Shown here piece by piece: positions 26,250 to 34,654 of a DNA stretch of 64,000 bases. The stretch comes from JAGWBG01 sp034421095 (GTDB lineage: Bacteria > Chloroflexota > Dehalococcoidia > Lucifugimonadales > JAGWBF01). Where the stretch lies: contig DAOUKR010000019.1 in the NCBI GenBank assembly GCA_034421095.1, positions 62,001 through 126,000 on the forward strand, given 5' to 3'. Below the pieces are notes generated by a model. The model had not been told where the DNA came from, did no database searches, and worked only from the letters and a program-made list of their open reading frames with translations. Position numbers and translations under genes: made by a program. How positions within the stretch are numbered: the stretch's first letter is position 1; the number at the start of each line of letters is the position of its first letter.

Positions 26250-27773
26250 TTGCCGGGTATAGTTTACCTGATAGGTGCAGGGCCGGGAGACCCCGGCCTG
26301 ATAACGGTGAAAGGACTCAGCCGTCTTCAGAAGGCTGAAGTAGTCGTATACGACCGTCTCGTGGACCGGCGCATACTGGGCAGGGCTGGAATGGGGGCTG
26401 AGTTGGTCTACGTGGGCAAAGGCCCCGGCCAACGGGCTATGGAGCAAGAGGAGCTAAACCGTTACATCGTGGAGAGGGCCCTGGAGGGCAAGGTGGTCGC
26501 CAGACTCAAGGGCGGTGACCCTTTCGTATTTGGACGCGGGGGCGAAGAAGCTCAAGCTCTTGCCCTGGCGGGGGTCGCCTTTGAAGTGGTGCCGGGTGTG
26601 ACCTCGGCCGTCGCCGCCCCTGCCTATGCCGGCATACCCCTGACTCACAGGAACATGGCCTCCTCTTTCACTGTGGTCAGTGGAAGTGAAGACCCCGACA
26701 AGGACGAGCCGTCCGTTCAATGGGGTGCTCTGGCTCGAAGCGGCGGCACGCTGGTGGTCCTGATGGGATGGAGCGCTCTGGAGAACATAACCGGTACGCT
26801 CATCAAAGAGGGCATGGAACCATCCACACCCGTTGCGTTGGTGCGCTGGGGCACGGAGCCTTACCAACGTACCGTGACTGGCACGCTGCAGGACATAGCC
26901 CGACGGGGCGTGGATGCCGGGCTATGTCCCCCGGTAGTGGCGGTCATTGGACCGGTGGTGGACCTTCGGGAAGAGGTACGCTGGTTTGACAAGAAGCCCC
27001 TTTTCGGCAAGCGAGTCCTGGTCACTCGCTCTCGTATCCAGATGTCCGTACTGTCTGAGATGCTGGCCGAGGAGGGGGCCGAGCCTATCGAATTGCCAAC
27101 CATCGAGTTTTCGGACGTGGACGACTATGCCCATCTGGACAGCGCTATTACTCTTATGCACTCCTATAGCTGGGTTATCTTCACCAGCGCCAACGGCGTG
27201 GAGGCGTTCTTCGGCAGAATGAAAGCTCTGAAACGCGACTCCAGGACCTTCGGAGGCGTGAAGGTCGCCGCCATAGGCCCGGCCACGGCAGAGGCCCTGG
27301 CACGGTGCGGTATAGTGGCCGACCTAGTGCCCGAGAAATACGTCTCAGAGGCGATTGTTCAGCGTATGGAACCCCTGGGCTTGAAGGGTGCTCGTGTTCT
27401 TCTGCCCCGGGCCGACATAGGCCGTCAGGATCTTGCCGACGGCCTGGCTCGTTTGGGGGCACAGGTCGAGCAGGTATGCGTCTATCGCACCGTCGTGCCC
27501 CAGGACTCACGGGAGAAGGCACTGAGTCTGCTCGGAGAGGGCAACATAGATATGGTCACCTTTACAAGCTCATCTACGGTCCGCAACCTGCTGGACATTC
27601 TGGACGGAAACGGGCTTTTACTTCAGGGGGCCAAGGTAGCCTGCATCGGCCCCATAACGGCAAGGACCGCCCGGGAATTGGGTCTTCAAGTGGATATTGT
27701 AGCTCAGGAGTACACCATCCCTGGGCTGGTGCGCGCCATGAGGGAACACTCTATGCCCAAGGAGGTAGGTTAG
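26250..27773 (+). CDS. cobA-hemD: Uroporphyrinogen-III C-methyltransferase fused to uroporphyrinogen-III synthase
   Basis: 507 residues. The methyltransferase (CobA/SUMT) part covers about 1-245, with YLIGAGPGDPGLITVKG, VVYDRLV, RLKGGDPFVFGRGGEEA and PGVTSAVAAPAYAGIPLTHR. The synthase (HemD) part covers about 250-507, with VLVTRSRIQ, IFTSANGVEAFF and TFTSSSTVRNLLD. One polypeptide thus closes the tetrapyrrole ring and methylates it to precorrin-2, steering flux to siroheme. Such fusions are known in clostridia and relatives. The TTG start lacks a strong ribosome binding site. Confidence 0.92.
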   Translation: MPGIVYLIGAGPGDPGLITVKGLSRLQKAEVVVYDRLVDRRILGRAGMGAELVYVGKGPGQRAMEQEELNRYIVERALEGKVVARLKGGDPFVFGRGGEEAQALALAGVAFEVVPGVTSAVAAPAYAGIPLTHRNMASSFTVVSGSEDPDKDEPSVQWGALARSGGTLVVLMGWSALENITGTLIKEGMEPSTPVALVRWGTEPYQRTVTGTLQDIARRGVDAGLCPPVVAVIGPVVDLREEVRWFDKKPLFGKRVLVTRSRIQMSVLSEMLAEEGAEPIELPTIEFSDVDDYAHLDSAITLMHSYSWVIFTSANGVEAFFGRMKALKRDSRTFGGVKVAAIGPATAEALARCGIVADLVPEKYVSEAIVQRMEPLGLKGARVLLPRADIGRQDLADGLARLGAQVEQVCVYRTVVPQDSREKALSLLGEGNIDMVTFTSSSTVRNLLDILDGNGLLLQGAKVACIGPITARTARELGLQVDIVAQEYTIPGLVRAMREHSMPKEVG

Positions 27774-27774
27774 A

Positions 27775-28764
27775 ATGGCGATCTTTCCCCAAGTTCGTCT
27801 ACGGAGATTGAGGGAGCTTGAGTCTCTGCGAGTCCTGTCCCAGGAGACTCGCCTTTCCACCAGTGATTTCATCTATCCGATTTTCGTCACTCACGGACGA
27901 GATATTCGAGTAGAGATTGAGCCTATGCCGGGCTGCTACCATCTCTCGCTGGACCACCTCCTGGCGGAGGTTACGGAAGTGGCCGAGCTGGGCATCCCGG
28001 CCGTCCTCCTCTTCGGTATACCCCAGACCAAGGACCCCCTGGCCATGGAGGCCTACGACGAGCAGGGAATTATCCAGGAGGCCATAAGGGTCATCAAACA
28101 GGCGGTCCCACATCTTCTGGTGATCACCGACGTCTGCCTCTGCGAATATACGGACCACGGCCACTGTGGGGTTGTAAGAGATGACCGGGTTGACAACGAC
28201 AAGACCCTCGAGCTCCTGTCCAGGACGGCCCTTTCCCACGTGCTGGCCGGCGCCGACGTGGTAGCGCCATCCGCGATGATGGACGGACAGGTTGCCGCTA
28301 TACGCACCGGCTTGAACGAGAGCGGGTACAAGGACGTGCCTATCATAGCATACGCCGCCAAATACGCCTCCGCCTTCTACGGCCCGTTCCGGGTTGCCGC
28401 CGAGTCCACCCCCCAATTCGGCGACCGGAGGAGCTACCAGATGGACCCCGGCAACTGGCGCATGGCTATGCGGGAGATTGAGACGGACATCGAGGAAGGC
28501 GCTGATATTGTCATGGTGAAACCCGCTCTGGCCTATCTGGACGTTATAGCCAGGGCCAAAGAGCGGTTCAACCACCCCATCGCAGCCTACAACGTCAGCG
28601 GCGAGTTCTCCATGGTGAAAGCTGCCGCAGCCAACGACTGGCTGGATCAAGAGCGGGTGACCCTGGAGATACTCACCGCTATAAAGCGCGCCGGCGCCGA
28701 CATCATCATTAGCTACCACTCCAAAGAGGTGGCCAGGATACTGAACGAGACTGGCGGCCTCTAA
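27775..28764 (+). CDS. hemB: Delta-aminolevulinic acid dehydratase (porphobilinogen synthase)
   Basis: 329 residues. The catalytic lysines are K196 (AYAAKYASAFYGPFR) and K249 (VMVKPA). Three cysteines, C121, C123 and C131, in DVCLCEYTDHGHCG are the zinc ligands, so this is a zinc-type enzyme. It condenses two 5-aminolevulinate molecules to porphobilinogen. AAGGAGGT lies eight bases before the ATG, inside the end of the preceding gene. The genes for making aminolevulinate (hemA, hemL) are not in the window. Confidence 0.95.
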   Translation: MAIFPQVRLRRLRELESLRVLSQETRLSTSDFIYPIFVTHGRDIRVEIEPMPGCYHLSLDHLLAEVTEVAELGIPAVLLFGIPQTKDPLAMEAYDEQGIIQEAIRVIKQAVPHLLVITDVCLCEYTDHGHCGVVRDDRVDNDKTLELLSRTALSHVLAGADVVAPSAMMDGQVAAIRTGLNESGYKDVPIIAYAAKYASAFYGPFRVAAESTPQFGDRRSYQMDPGNWRMAMREIETDIEEGADIVMVKPALAYLDVIARAKERFNHPIAAYNVSGEFSMVKAAAANDWLDQERVTLEILTAIKRAGADIIISYHSKEVARILNETGGL

Positions 28765-28879
28765 CGGAAAGGGTGAATGGGAGCGGCACCTGACCGAGGC
28801 TTGACCCTCTTGGGCCGGTAATATATCCTTCTGCGTGGACATTGTGTTGCTCACCCGCGCCATAAGGAGGTATGCAGAT

Positions 28880-29635
28880 ATGGGACGACTGGATGGCAAG
28901 GTGGCCCTCATCACCGGGGGCGCGAGAGGCCAGGGAGCCGTTGAGACTAAGATGTTCGTTAAAGAAGGGGCCAAGGTGGTCTTCGGTGATGTGCTTGACG
29001 ACGAGGGAAGGAAGGTCGAGGCCGAGGTGCAGGAGACTGGAGGCGATGCTACCTACGTTCATCTGGACGTGACCAGCGATGATAGCTGGCTCCATGCCAT
29101 AGAGCTTGCCGAGACCAGGTACGGCAAGCTGGACATCCTGGTAAACAATGCGGCCATCATCCGGGTCCTCTCCCTGGAGGAGACCACCGGAGAAGTCTGG
29201 GACCGAATCATGGAGGTGAACGCCAAAGGGGTGTTTCTGGGCACCAAGTACGCGATACCGGCCATGAGAAGGACTGGCGGAGGCTCCATAGTCAACATCT
29301 CCTCCGTGGAGGGCATAGTGGGCCGCAAGCACACCACCCCGGCCTATGGTTCCTCAAAAGGGGCAATTCGGGTCTTCAGCAAGGCGACGGCCGTCCAGTA
29401 CGCCGCCGAGAACATAAGGTGCAACTCCGTCCATCCCGGACCTGTTGACACCCCCATGCTTCACAGCGTGCTGCCCGAGGCTGAATCTCGCGACCGGCTG
29501 TCCAGTGAAGTGCCCCTGGGCAGAATGGGCACCTCCGAAGAAATAGCCTACGGTGTTCTCTACTTTGCCTCCGACGAGGCATCGTGGGTTACCGGCACCG
29601 AGCTTGTCATTGACGGCGGTATAACGGCCCAGTAG
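28880..29635 (+). CDS. Short-chain dehydrogenase/reductase
   Basis: 251 residues. The cofactor site is TGGARGQG near residue 12, with the NNAAI strand after it. The catalytic Ser is in IVNISSVEG and the pair Y-x3-K in AYGSSKGA. GTELVIDGGITAQ ends the protein, as in 3-oxoacyl reductase or hydroxysteroid dehydrogenase relatives. AAGGAGGT is eight bases before the ATG at 28880, which fixes the start. Substrate unknown. The selenoprotein candidate starts 40 bases downstream and may share the transcript. Confidence 0.88.
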   Translation: MGRLDGKVALITGGARGQGAVETKMFVKEGAKVVFGDVLDDEGRKVEAEVQETGGDATYVHLDVTSDDSWLHAIELAETRYGKLDILVNNAAIIRVLSLEETTGEVWDRIMEVNAKGVFLGTKYAIPAMRRTGGGSIVNISSVEGIVGRKHTTPAYGSSKGAIRVFSKATAVQYAAENIRCNSVHPGPVDTPMLHSVLPEAESRDRLSSEVPLGRMGTSEEIAYGVLYFASDEASWVTGTELVIDGGITAQ

Positions 29636-29675
29636 AAGGACTACTATATCCAACGAGAACCGGAGGGAGGACGGT

Positions 29676-30437
29676 ATGAAGGTAGACTTGTATACGCTAC
29701 CCGGGTGATTTAGCTGTCGGACGCTGGAAGCGTTCCTATCGTCCAATGGCGTTGACTACGAGCACCACGATTTGGCTACGGACGTGGATGCTCGCGAGTA
29801 TCTTCAGAGCCGTGGAGTCAAGGCCGCCCCAGTTACCATCGTGGACGACGAGGTAATCATCGGCTACTACCCCAAGAAGCTGCTCCCCGCGCTGAAGCTG
29901 GATGTCAGAGTAGACTTGGGAAGCAATACGGAGTGGCTGGCGGGTAAATACGACAGAATCCTCGGTGCGACCATACGGGCCACCGGCGAGCTATCCCGCT
30001 CCCACCTGGAGCAGGAGGTCCCCTGGCGTCCTCAGACCCTTGGGGAGCTTATCATCCACATACTGTCCTTTCCCGAGTTGGCGTGGCTCAGCCACGTGCA
30101 CGGCAGCATGAGCACGGAGGATATGCGGGAGTCCAACGAGCGTCTCCAGGGCATTGTCGCCGATGCTGAGGCCATCGCCCGGTACGGCGAGGACGTTAAG
30201 CGTAACGTTGTAGAGTTCCTCAGGAGCAACGATACAGTCTCCTTCGAGAGGGTCGTTCCGGCCCACTACGGGGGAGAGGTCACGGTGATTGAGTTGTTGA
30301 ACATAATACTCAGACACAGCACACATCACCTGAACCAGGTCTACTGGTTCATGGGTGAACATCTGGGAGTCGCCCCCGGAAGTCCGGCCACCGAGCAGGA
30401 CCTTGAGGGTATTCCCACTCCCGTGGAGCTAATATAG
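29676..30437 (+). CDS. Probable selenoprotein: glutaredoxin-like domain fused to a DinB-like domain
   Basis: 253 residues if the in-frame TGA at 29706-29708 is read as selenocysteine (U11). The ATG follows GGAGG. The N-terminus reads MKVDLYTLPG-U-FSCR, so U11 and C14 form a UxxC redox motif where glutaredoxins have CxxC. The rest of the domain fits: cis-proline P52 in APVTIVDDE and the GYYPKKL helix to about residue 75. From about 84 a four-helix DinB-like domain follows, with possible metal-binding histidines H128, H214, H217 and H218. A hairpin of SECIS type begins ten bases after the TGA. Translation from the next start (29772) would remove the catalytic centre. It is followed after 78 bases by sodN. 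Likely role: thiol-disulfide or peroxide defence. Alternative: a nonsense mutation. Confidence 0.8.
29719..29736 (+). promoter_or_regulatory. Candidate bacterial SECIS hairpin
   Basis: GGACGC (29719-29724) pairs with GCGTTCC (29730-29736) with one bulged U, leaving the five-base loop TGGAA. The loop starts 16 bases after the UGA. Bacterial SECIS elements have a short stem just after the UGA, a G in the first two loop positions and a bulged base near the top; all three are met in form, although the bulge is on the 3' arm and not the 5' arm as in E. coli fdhF. Confidence 0.55.
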
Positions 30438-30515
30438 GGTACTGTTGCGTACACAGGTATAAAGGGCTAAAATGTCACTTGCGCAAAGTTCAAGTCTTGG
30501 TAGGAGGATGCTTCA

Positions 30516-30989
30516 ATGCTGAATAGCTTGTTCAAGGTTGTAAACAGGGTCTTTCCGGCCAGCGTTGCACACGCACACTGCGACATACCCTGTGGTATTT
30601 ACGACCCCGTATCGGCCAAAATTGCCGCTCAGACAGTCCAGAAGATGGTCATGCGTATCCAGGCACTCGAGGAGGGGGACAGCCATGCGGCCTACGCCAA
30701 TACCCTGGCCCGCTACATAACAGTGAAGGAGCAGCATGCCGACTTGTGCAAGAAGGAGCTGGATATCCTCTGGCACGATTACTTCAATCCGACCCACCTG
30801 GAGAGGTACCCGGACATCCACACCAAATTCTGGCAAGCCAACAAGCTGGCTGCTCGCAACAAGCAGAACGTGGACATGGACGCAGCCAAGGAGTTGGTTG
30901 GGGCCGTGGATGAAATAGCCACCATATTCTGGGCCACCAAGAACGTGACCTACAAGGACGAAGTGGCAGACGTTCGCTTCGGCACGTAG
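30516..30989 (+). CDS. sodN: Nickel superoxide dismutase
   Basis: 157 residues. A 20-residue leader precedes the nickel hook HCDIPCGIYDP, which starts at H21; C22 and C26 are the thiolate ligands and the amine of H21 binds nickel after cleavage. The four-helix remainder (KEQHADLCKKELDILWHDYF) is typical. It dismutates superoxide. The leader must be cut exactly before H21, normally by the SodX peptidase encoded downstream. GTAGGAGG precedes the ATG. It follows the glutaredoxin-DinB gene in a redox-stress block. Confidence 0.95.
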   Translation: MLNSLFKVVNRVFPASVAHAHCDIPCGIYDPVSAKIAAQTVQKMVMRIQALEEGDSHAAYANTLARYITVKEQHADLCKKELDILWHDYFNPTHLERYPDIHTKFWQANKLAARNKQNVDMDAAKELVGAVDEIATIFWATKNVTYKDEVADVRFGT

Positions 30990-31058
30990 GAGGACGCCCC
31001 TCCCGCGATGCTCCGAGGGTAGCAAGTTTCATGGTGCTGCCATGAAAAGACCCTTCGC

Positions 31059-31147
31059 CATTCCCGCCTGCCCGCCTCTGGCGCGTGAAAACGGGAATCC
31101 CAGCCCCGCACCATAGGCTCCCGCTCGCACCGGCGGGCGGGAGTGAC
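31059..31147. repeat. Palindromic repeat between sodN and its peptidase gene
   Basis: CCATTCCCGCC at the left and CGGGAATCC inside, followed by CGGGCGGGAGTGACGG at the right, give nested inverted repeats like the GTCATTCC family but with GC-richer arms. It occupies much of the 170-base gap, so it could form an mRNA hairpin separating the levels of sodN and sodX. Confidence 0.5.
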
Positions 31148-31159
31148 GGTGGGGTGGTG

Positions 31160-31765
31160 ATGCAGTATTTTTACCCCCTTGATATGGCCTTCAAGGCGCT
31201 CCTGAAATTCGGCCCAGCCTACAAGTTGGCCGAGTTCCTTACGGCAGTGCGCTTCGTGGTGCATGGCGACAGTATGCAGCCCAATTTTGCCAGAGACCAG
31301 TACATACTGGTCAGCCGGTTGTCCTACATGGAGGATGGCCCGGCAAGGGGAGACGTGGTGGTGCTGCGTCACCCTCACCAGTGGCACAGGAATTACATAA
31401 AACGCGTCGTCGGACTGCCGGGAGAAGATATCCGTGTCGAAGGTGGGCGCGTCTTCTCCAACGGCCAGTTGCTTGATGAGCCTTATCTTAAAGTCGAAGG
31501 CGATTCCTTGAATGCGCCCTCGGCGGATGACGAGGCCAGTGGGCAGTTGAACGCCTCCCCATCGGTTGGATTTCCAGGGGGGCCGGACGAACAGGTACAC
31601 GAGTGCGTCCTCGGGGACGGCGAGTATTTCGTGATGGGCGATAACCGTGCCCATAGCGACGACAGCCGCTCATTTGGCCCTTTGGACAGGGAGTTAATAG
31701 TTGGCAAGGCCTGGATTCGCTACTGGCCGAGAGGCGACTGGGGTGTGATTCGTTGGTCTAGCTAA
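31160..31765 (+). CDS. sodX: Signal peptidase I family protein, probable SodN maturation peptidase
   Basis: 201 residues from the ATG at 31160. The Ser/Lys dyad is S38 in VHGDSMQPN and K81 in NYIKRVVGLPGE; the later boxes GDGEYFVMGDNRAHSDDSR are also present. There is no clear N-terminal membrane span, only a moderately hydrophobic stretch, which fits the cytoplasmic SodX type better than a secretory leader peptidase. Position directly after sodN makes removal of the SodN leader the likely job. The frame is open to 31085 but that stretch lies in the repeat. It overlaps the convergent cupin gene by four bases. Confidence 0.82.
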   Translation: MQYFYPLDMAFKALLKFGPAYKLAEFLTAVRFVVHGDSMQPNFARDQYILVSRLSYMEDGPARGDVVVLRHPHQWHRNYIKRVVGLPGEDIRVEGGRVFSNGQLLDEPYLKVEGDSLNAPSADDEASGQLNASPSVGFPGGPDEQVHECVLGDGEYFVMGDNRAHSDDSRSFGPLDRELIVGKAWIRYWPRGDWGVIRWSS

Positions 31766-32088
31766 TACTTGAACTCTTCCCGAACCGGGCTGAAGATGTC
31801 CAGCACCTTCGTCGTTGCGTTTCCCGCTTTCACCCAGTGCTCCACGCCACCGGGAATGATATAGACCTCGCCCGGTCCGAGCACTTTCAACTCTCCCCCC
31901 ACGTCCATCTCCAGCTCGCCCTCGGTCACCATACCGCCTTGTTCATGGGGGTGGGTGTGCCTGGGGACCTCACAGCCCGTGTCTATTTCCACCAGCGACA
32001 GGAGCATATTGGCTCCCCAGAAGGTGCGCGTCCTGACTCCGGGTGCCAATTCCTTTTCCAGCCGTTCCTTCGGGTCATGGTAATACAT
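31762..32088 (-). CDS. Small cupin-domain protein
   Basis: 108 residues, a single cupin barrel. The first motif PRHTHPHEQGGMVTEGELEM gives the metal ligands (H-x-H...E), and the second, PGGVEHWVKAG, supplies the last His. Such proteins bind or turn over small molecules, or protect against oxidised products. GGAGG lies four bases before the ATG at 32088. It is convergent with sodX. Confidence 0.82.
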   Translation of the reverse strand: MYYHDPKERLEKELAPGVRTRTFWGANMLLSLVEIDTGCEVPRHTHPHEQGGMVTEGELEMDVGGELKVLGPGEVYIIPGGVEHWVKAGNATTKVLDIFSPVREEFKY

Positions 32089-32265
32089 AGCCCCTCCCCA
32101 TAGCATCGCTTCCTAATTCAGACCCATTGTACCACCGATTTCAAGGTTGGACTGCTGCGGTTGTGATAGTTGTAATGGCCCGACGGCTGGGGTAGAATGT
32201 GTCCACCAGAACAGGGACATCGGCCCTGGGTTCCCACTATAGCCATATTCGACGTGGAGGCTCCT

Positions 32266-32859
32266 ATGGAAAGCTGTGAGACTAACTACGACAACAGGTT
32301 CACCAGCGCCTTTGGATTTCCCTCGGAGAGGGCAATGACAAAAGTGAAGGACTCGTTGACGGAGCCTATCAAAGAGTTCATCGCCGAGTCCCCGTTTCTC
32401 GTTATGGCGACAAGTGACCGCAGTGGAAACTGTGACGCCTCGCCCAAGGGTGGCAAGCCCGGTTTTGTCAGGGTTCTCGATGACCGCCGCCTGCTTGTAC
32501 CGGACGTGGCGGGCAACAAACTCTTTCAATCCTACCAGAATATGGATGAAAATCCTCACGTTGGCATCGTCTTCTTCATCCCGGGCCTTAACGACGTGGT
32601 GCGTGTTAACGGGCGTGTGACGATGGTCACCAGGGAGGAGTTGGACCGCCACAGCGTCGAACACACTATGCAGAACCCCGACGGTGACAGGGGTGTCCAG
32701 CAGGGTATCGTGGTCGAAATAGAAGAGTCCTATGGTCACTGCCCCCGCGCCCTCAGCTACTCCGATTTCTGGAGCCTGGATGAGATAGAGCGCAGGAAGG
32801 GTTCTGCCCACTCCGTGCGTATGCCTCCCGCCCCTAGCGTCCCTCAACCGACGGCGTAA
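32266..32859 (+). CDS. Pyridoxamine 5'-phosphate oxidase-like flavin-binding protein
   Basis: 197 residues of the PNPOx-like split-barrel fold. The strand FLVMATSDRSGNCDASPKGGKPGFV and the following DDRRLLVPDVAGNK are usual in this group, as is VRVNGRVTMVT. The closing HCPRALSYSDFW resembles the MSMEG_1061-type branch. These bind FMN or F420 and reduce small substrates. GGAGG is six bases before the ATG at 32266. Confidence 0.8.
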   Translation: MESCETNYDNRFTSAFGFPSERAMTKVKDSLTEPIKEFIAESPFLVMATSDRSGNCDASPKGGKPGFVRVLDDRRLLVPDVAGNKLFQSYQNMDENPHVGIVFFIPGLNDVVRVNGRVTMVTREELDRHSVEHTMQNPDGDRGVQQGIVVEIEESYGHCPRALSYSDFWSLDEIERRKGSAHSVRMPPAPSVPQPTA

Positions 32860-32866
32860 GTCCCAT

Positions 32867-32900
32867 GTCATTCTGAGGAGCGAAGCGACGAAGAATCTAA
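32867..32900. repeat. Dispersed repeat, GTCATTCTGAGGAG type
   Basis: A 34-base copy that matches 39687-39720 with one difference. It begins GTCATTCTGAGGAG and ends CGAAGAATCTAA, with short inverted ends (ATTCT and AGAAT). It lies eight bases after the stop of the preceding gene. Confidence 0.8.
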
Positions 32901-33008
32901 GGTTCTTGGCCTGAGATGCGGCCTCGACCCGCACAAGGACCTTTAGACCCTTCACCCCCTCCAAAACGACAATTGCCCCTACCCACGTACCTACAGTAAG
33001 GAGTCATC

Positions 33009-34433
33009 ATGGACAGAACGGATATACCCTTTCTATCGGCTGCTGGGCTTTCCCAGCTTATCAAGACCGGTGAGGTCTCCCCTGTAGAGGCGGTGGAGGC
33101 CTACCTGGAACGCATTGACCGGGTGGACGGCAAGCTGAACTCCTACATCACCATCTGTGGAGATGAGGCCCTTGAGTCTGCCCGGGATGCGGAGAGTGCC
33201 ATAGCCCGTGGCGAATACATAGGCCCAATGCATGGAATTCCTGTAGCTGTGAAGGACCAGTTCAACACCAAGGGTATCCTCACTACCTGCGGCTCCCGAA
33301 TCCTCTCGGATTTCATCCCCGGCGAGGATGCTACCGTCATAACCAACCTGAAAAAGGCGGGGGCAATCCTTCTGGGCAAGCTGAACATGAGCGAGTTCGC
33401 CATGGGGGATGCCTTCTACCACCCTTATGGCACGCCCCATAACCCCTGGGCCCTGGACCGGAATCCCGGCGTCTCCAGCAGTGGCTCCGGGGCGGCTACC
33501 GCAGCGTTTCTCTGCTCAACCTCCGTTGGTGAGGACACAGGCGGGTCCATAAGAGGCCCTGCCTCCTACTGCGGTCTTGTGGGTTTGAGGCCAGGACAGG
33601 GCAGGGTAAGCCGGTACGGGATGCACGGCTCCATCTGGTCAATGGACACGGGAGGCCCCATATCAAGGACCGTGGAAGACTGTGCCATGACACTGGGAGC
33701 CATCGCCGGTTATGACCCCAAAGACCCCTATACCTGGAAAGCTCCCGTTCCCGATTATGGGCAGGCCCTGGATGGGAGCGTCGCTGGTGTGAGGGTGGGC
33801 GTGATACGTGAGTGGGTTGACAACGATGTTGTGGAGCCTGATGTCCGGGATGCGGTTGCCAAAGCCGTTGCGCTCCTTGGAGACATGGGGGCACTCGTAG
33901 AGGAGGTCTCCATACCTCTGGCAGTCCACGGCGCAGCCATCTTCACCCCCATATCCCACATAGAAGGGGCTTCCGTTCACTACCGGTGGATTAGAGAGCG
34001 CCTTCAGGACTACGACCACAATATCCAGATACGTCAGCTGGCGGGCAGCATTTTGCCGGCCCAAGCCTACCACAAGGCGCTGAAGCTCCGGTCTCTTCTA
34101 CGCCGGCAAGTCCTGGAGACGCTGGAGCGAGTGGATGTTCTGGCCCTGCCAACCTTTCCCCATCCGGCTACCAAGATACCGGCAAGTGCGGGCATCAATA
34201 GCAAAGAGGAACTGATGGCTGGCTACTACGGGCGCAGGTCTTTCACCTCCACCTCCAATCTGTCCGGCGTTCCCGCCATCTCCGTGCCTTGCGGTTTTAC
34301 CTCCTCCGAACCGCCCGAGCTGCCCATAGGTCTTCAGCTATTGGGGAGGCCGTTGGAGGAGGGAACGCTGATGAAGGTGGCTTATGCCTACGAGCAGAAC
34401 ACTCTCTGGCATGACAGAAGGCCGCCGATATAG
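33009..34433 (+). CDS. Amidase signature family enzyme
   Basis: 474 residues. The Ser-cisSer-Lys triad is visible: Lys in IPVAVKDQFNTKG (around 79), cis-Ser in the SSSGSG loop (around 158), and nucleophile Ser in DTGGSIRGPASYCG (around 181). It hydrolyses amide bonds. It is not likely to be GatA: gatB is elsewhere, and the sequence resembles catabolic amidases. AAGGAG precedes the ATG. Confidence 0.88.
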   Translation: MDRTDIPFLSAAGLSQLIKTGEVSPVEAVEAYLERIDRVDGKLNSYITICGDEALESARDAESAIARGEYIGPMHGIPVAVKDQFNTKGILTTCGSRILSDFIPGEDATVITNLKKAGAILLGKLNMSEFAMGDAFYHPYGTPHNPWALDRNPGVSSSGSGAATAAFLCSTSVGEDTGGSIRGPASYCGLVGLRPGQGRVSRYGMHGSIWSMDTGGPISRTVEDCAMTLGAIAGYDPKDPYTWKAPVPDYGQALDGSVAGVRVGVIREWVDNDVVEPDVRDAVAKAVALLGDMGALVEEVSIPLAVHGAAIFTPISHIEGASVHYRWIRERLQDYDHNIQIRQLAGSILPAQAYHKALKLRSLLRRQVLETLERVDVLALPTFPHPATKIPASAGINSKEELMAGYYGRRSFTSTSNLSGVPAISVPCGFTSSEPPELPIGLQLLGRPLEEGTLMKVAYAYEQNTLWHDRRPPI

Positions 34434-34473
34434 TCGCTTACGTCTTCTCCGCTCAAAACTCCTCATGTTCATT

Positions 34474-34620
34474 GTCATTCCGAGGAGCCGAGTCCGCCGA
34501 AGGCGGAAGGAATCCAAGAAGGGTCTGGAAAGCGTCATTCCAGCCCACGCCGGGATCCGCCCTATGCCTGGATTCCGGCCCCGCATCAAGTACGGGGCAG
34601 GCTCTGCGCCGGAATGACGA
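34474..34620. repeat. Dispersed palindromic repeat, composite copy
   Basis: It contains GTCATTCCGAGGAG at 34474, GGAAGGAATCC, a second GTCATTCC at 34534, then the CCCCGCATCAAGTACGGGG hairpin shared with 12770-12795, and ends GGAATGAC. The outer ends are inverted copies (GTCATTCC and GGAATGAC), as in a miniature mobile element. Confidence 0.8.
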
Positions 34621-34654
34621 GCTTGCAGGGATACCCTGGTTTGAAGTGGCGCGG

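Noticed and set aside
27799..28974. Long minus-strand open frame, about 390 codons
   Set aside because: Antisense to hemB and the start of the SDR gene; no domain resemblance.
29706..29708. TGA as a nonsense mutation making a pseudogene
   Set aside because: The stop falls exactly on the catalytic Cys position, the frame is intact on both sides, a ribosome binding site and a SECIS-like hairpin are present. Random mutation would be unlikely to meet all of these.
29772..30437. Separate DinB protein starting at 29772
   Set aside because: That start lies inside the glutaredoxin domain, has no ribosome binding site, and leaves half a domain.
31085..31159. Upstream GTG start for the sodX peptidase
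   Set aside because: It would add 25 residues that are encoded by a palindromic repeat and have no counterpart in the family.
33009..34433. Amidase as GatA
   Set aside because: It is far from gatB and its sequence is closer to catabolic amidases; but a definitive call needs a phylogeny.
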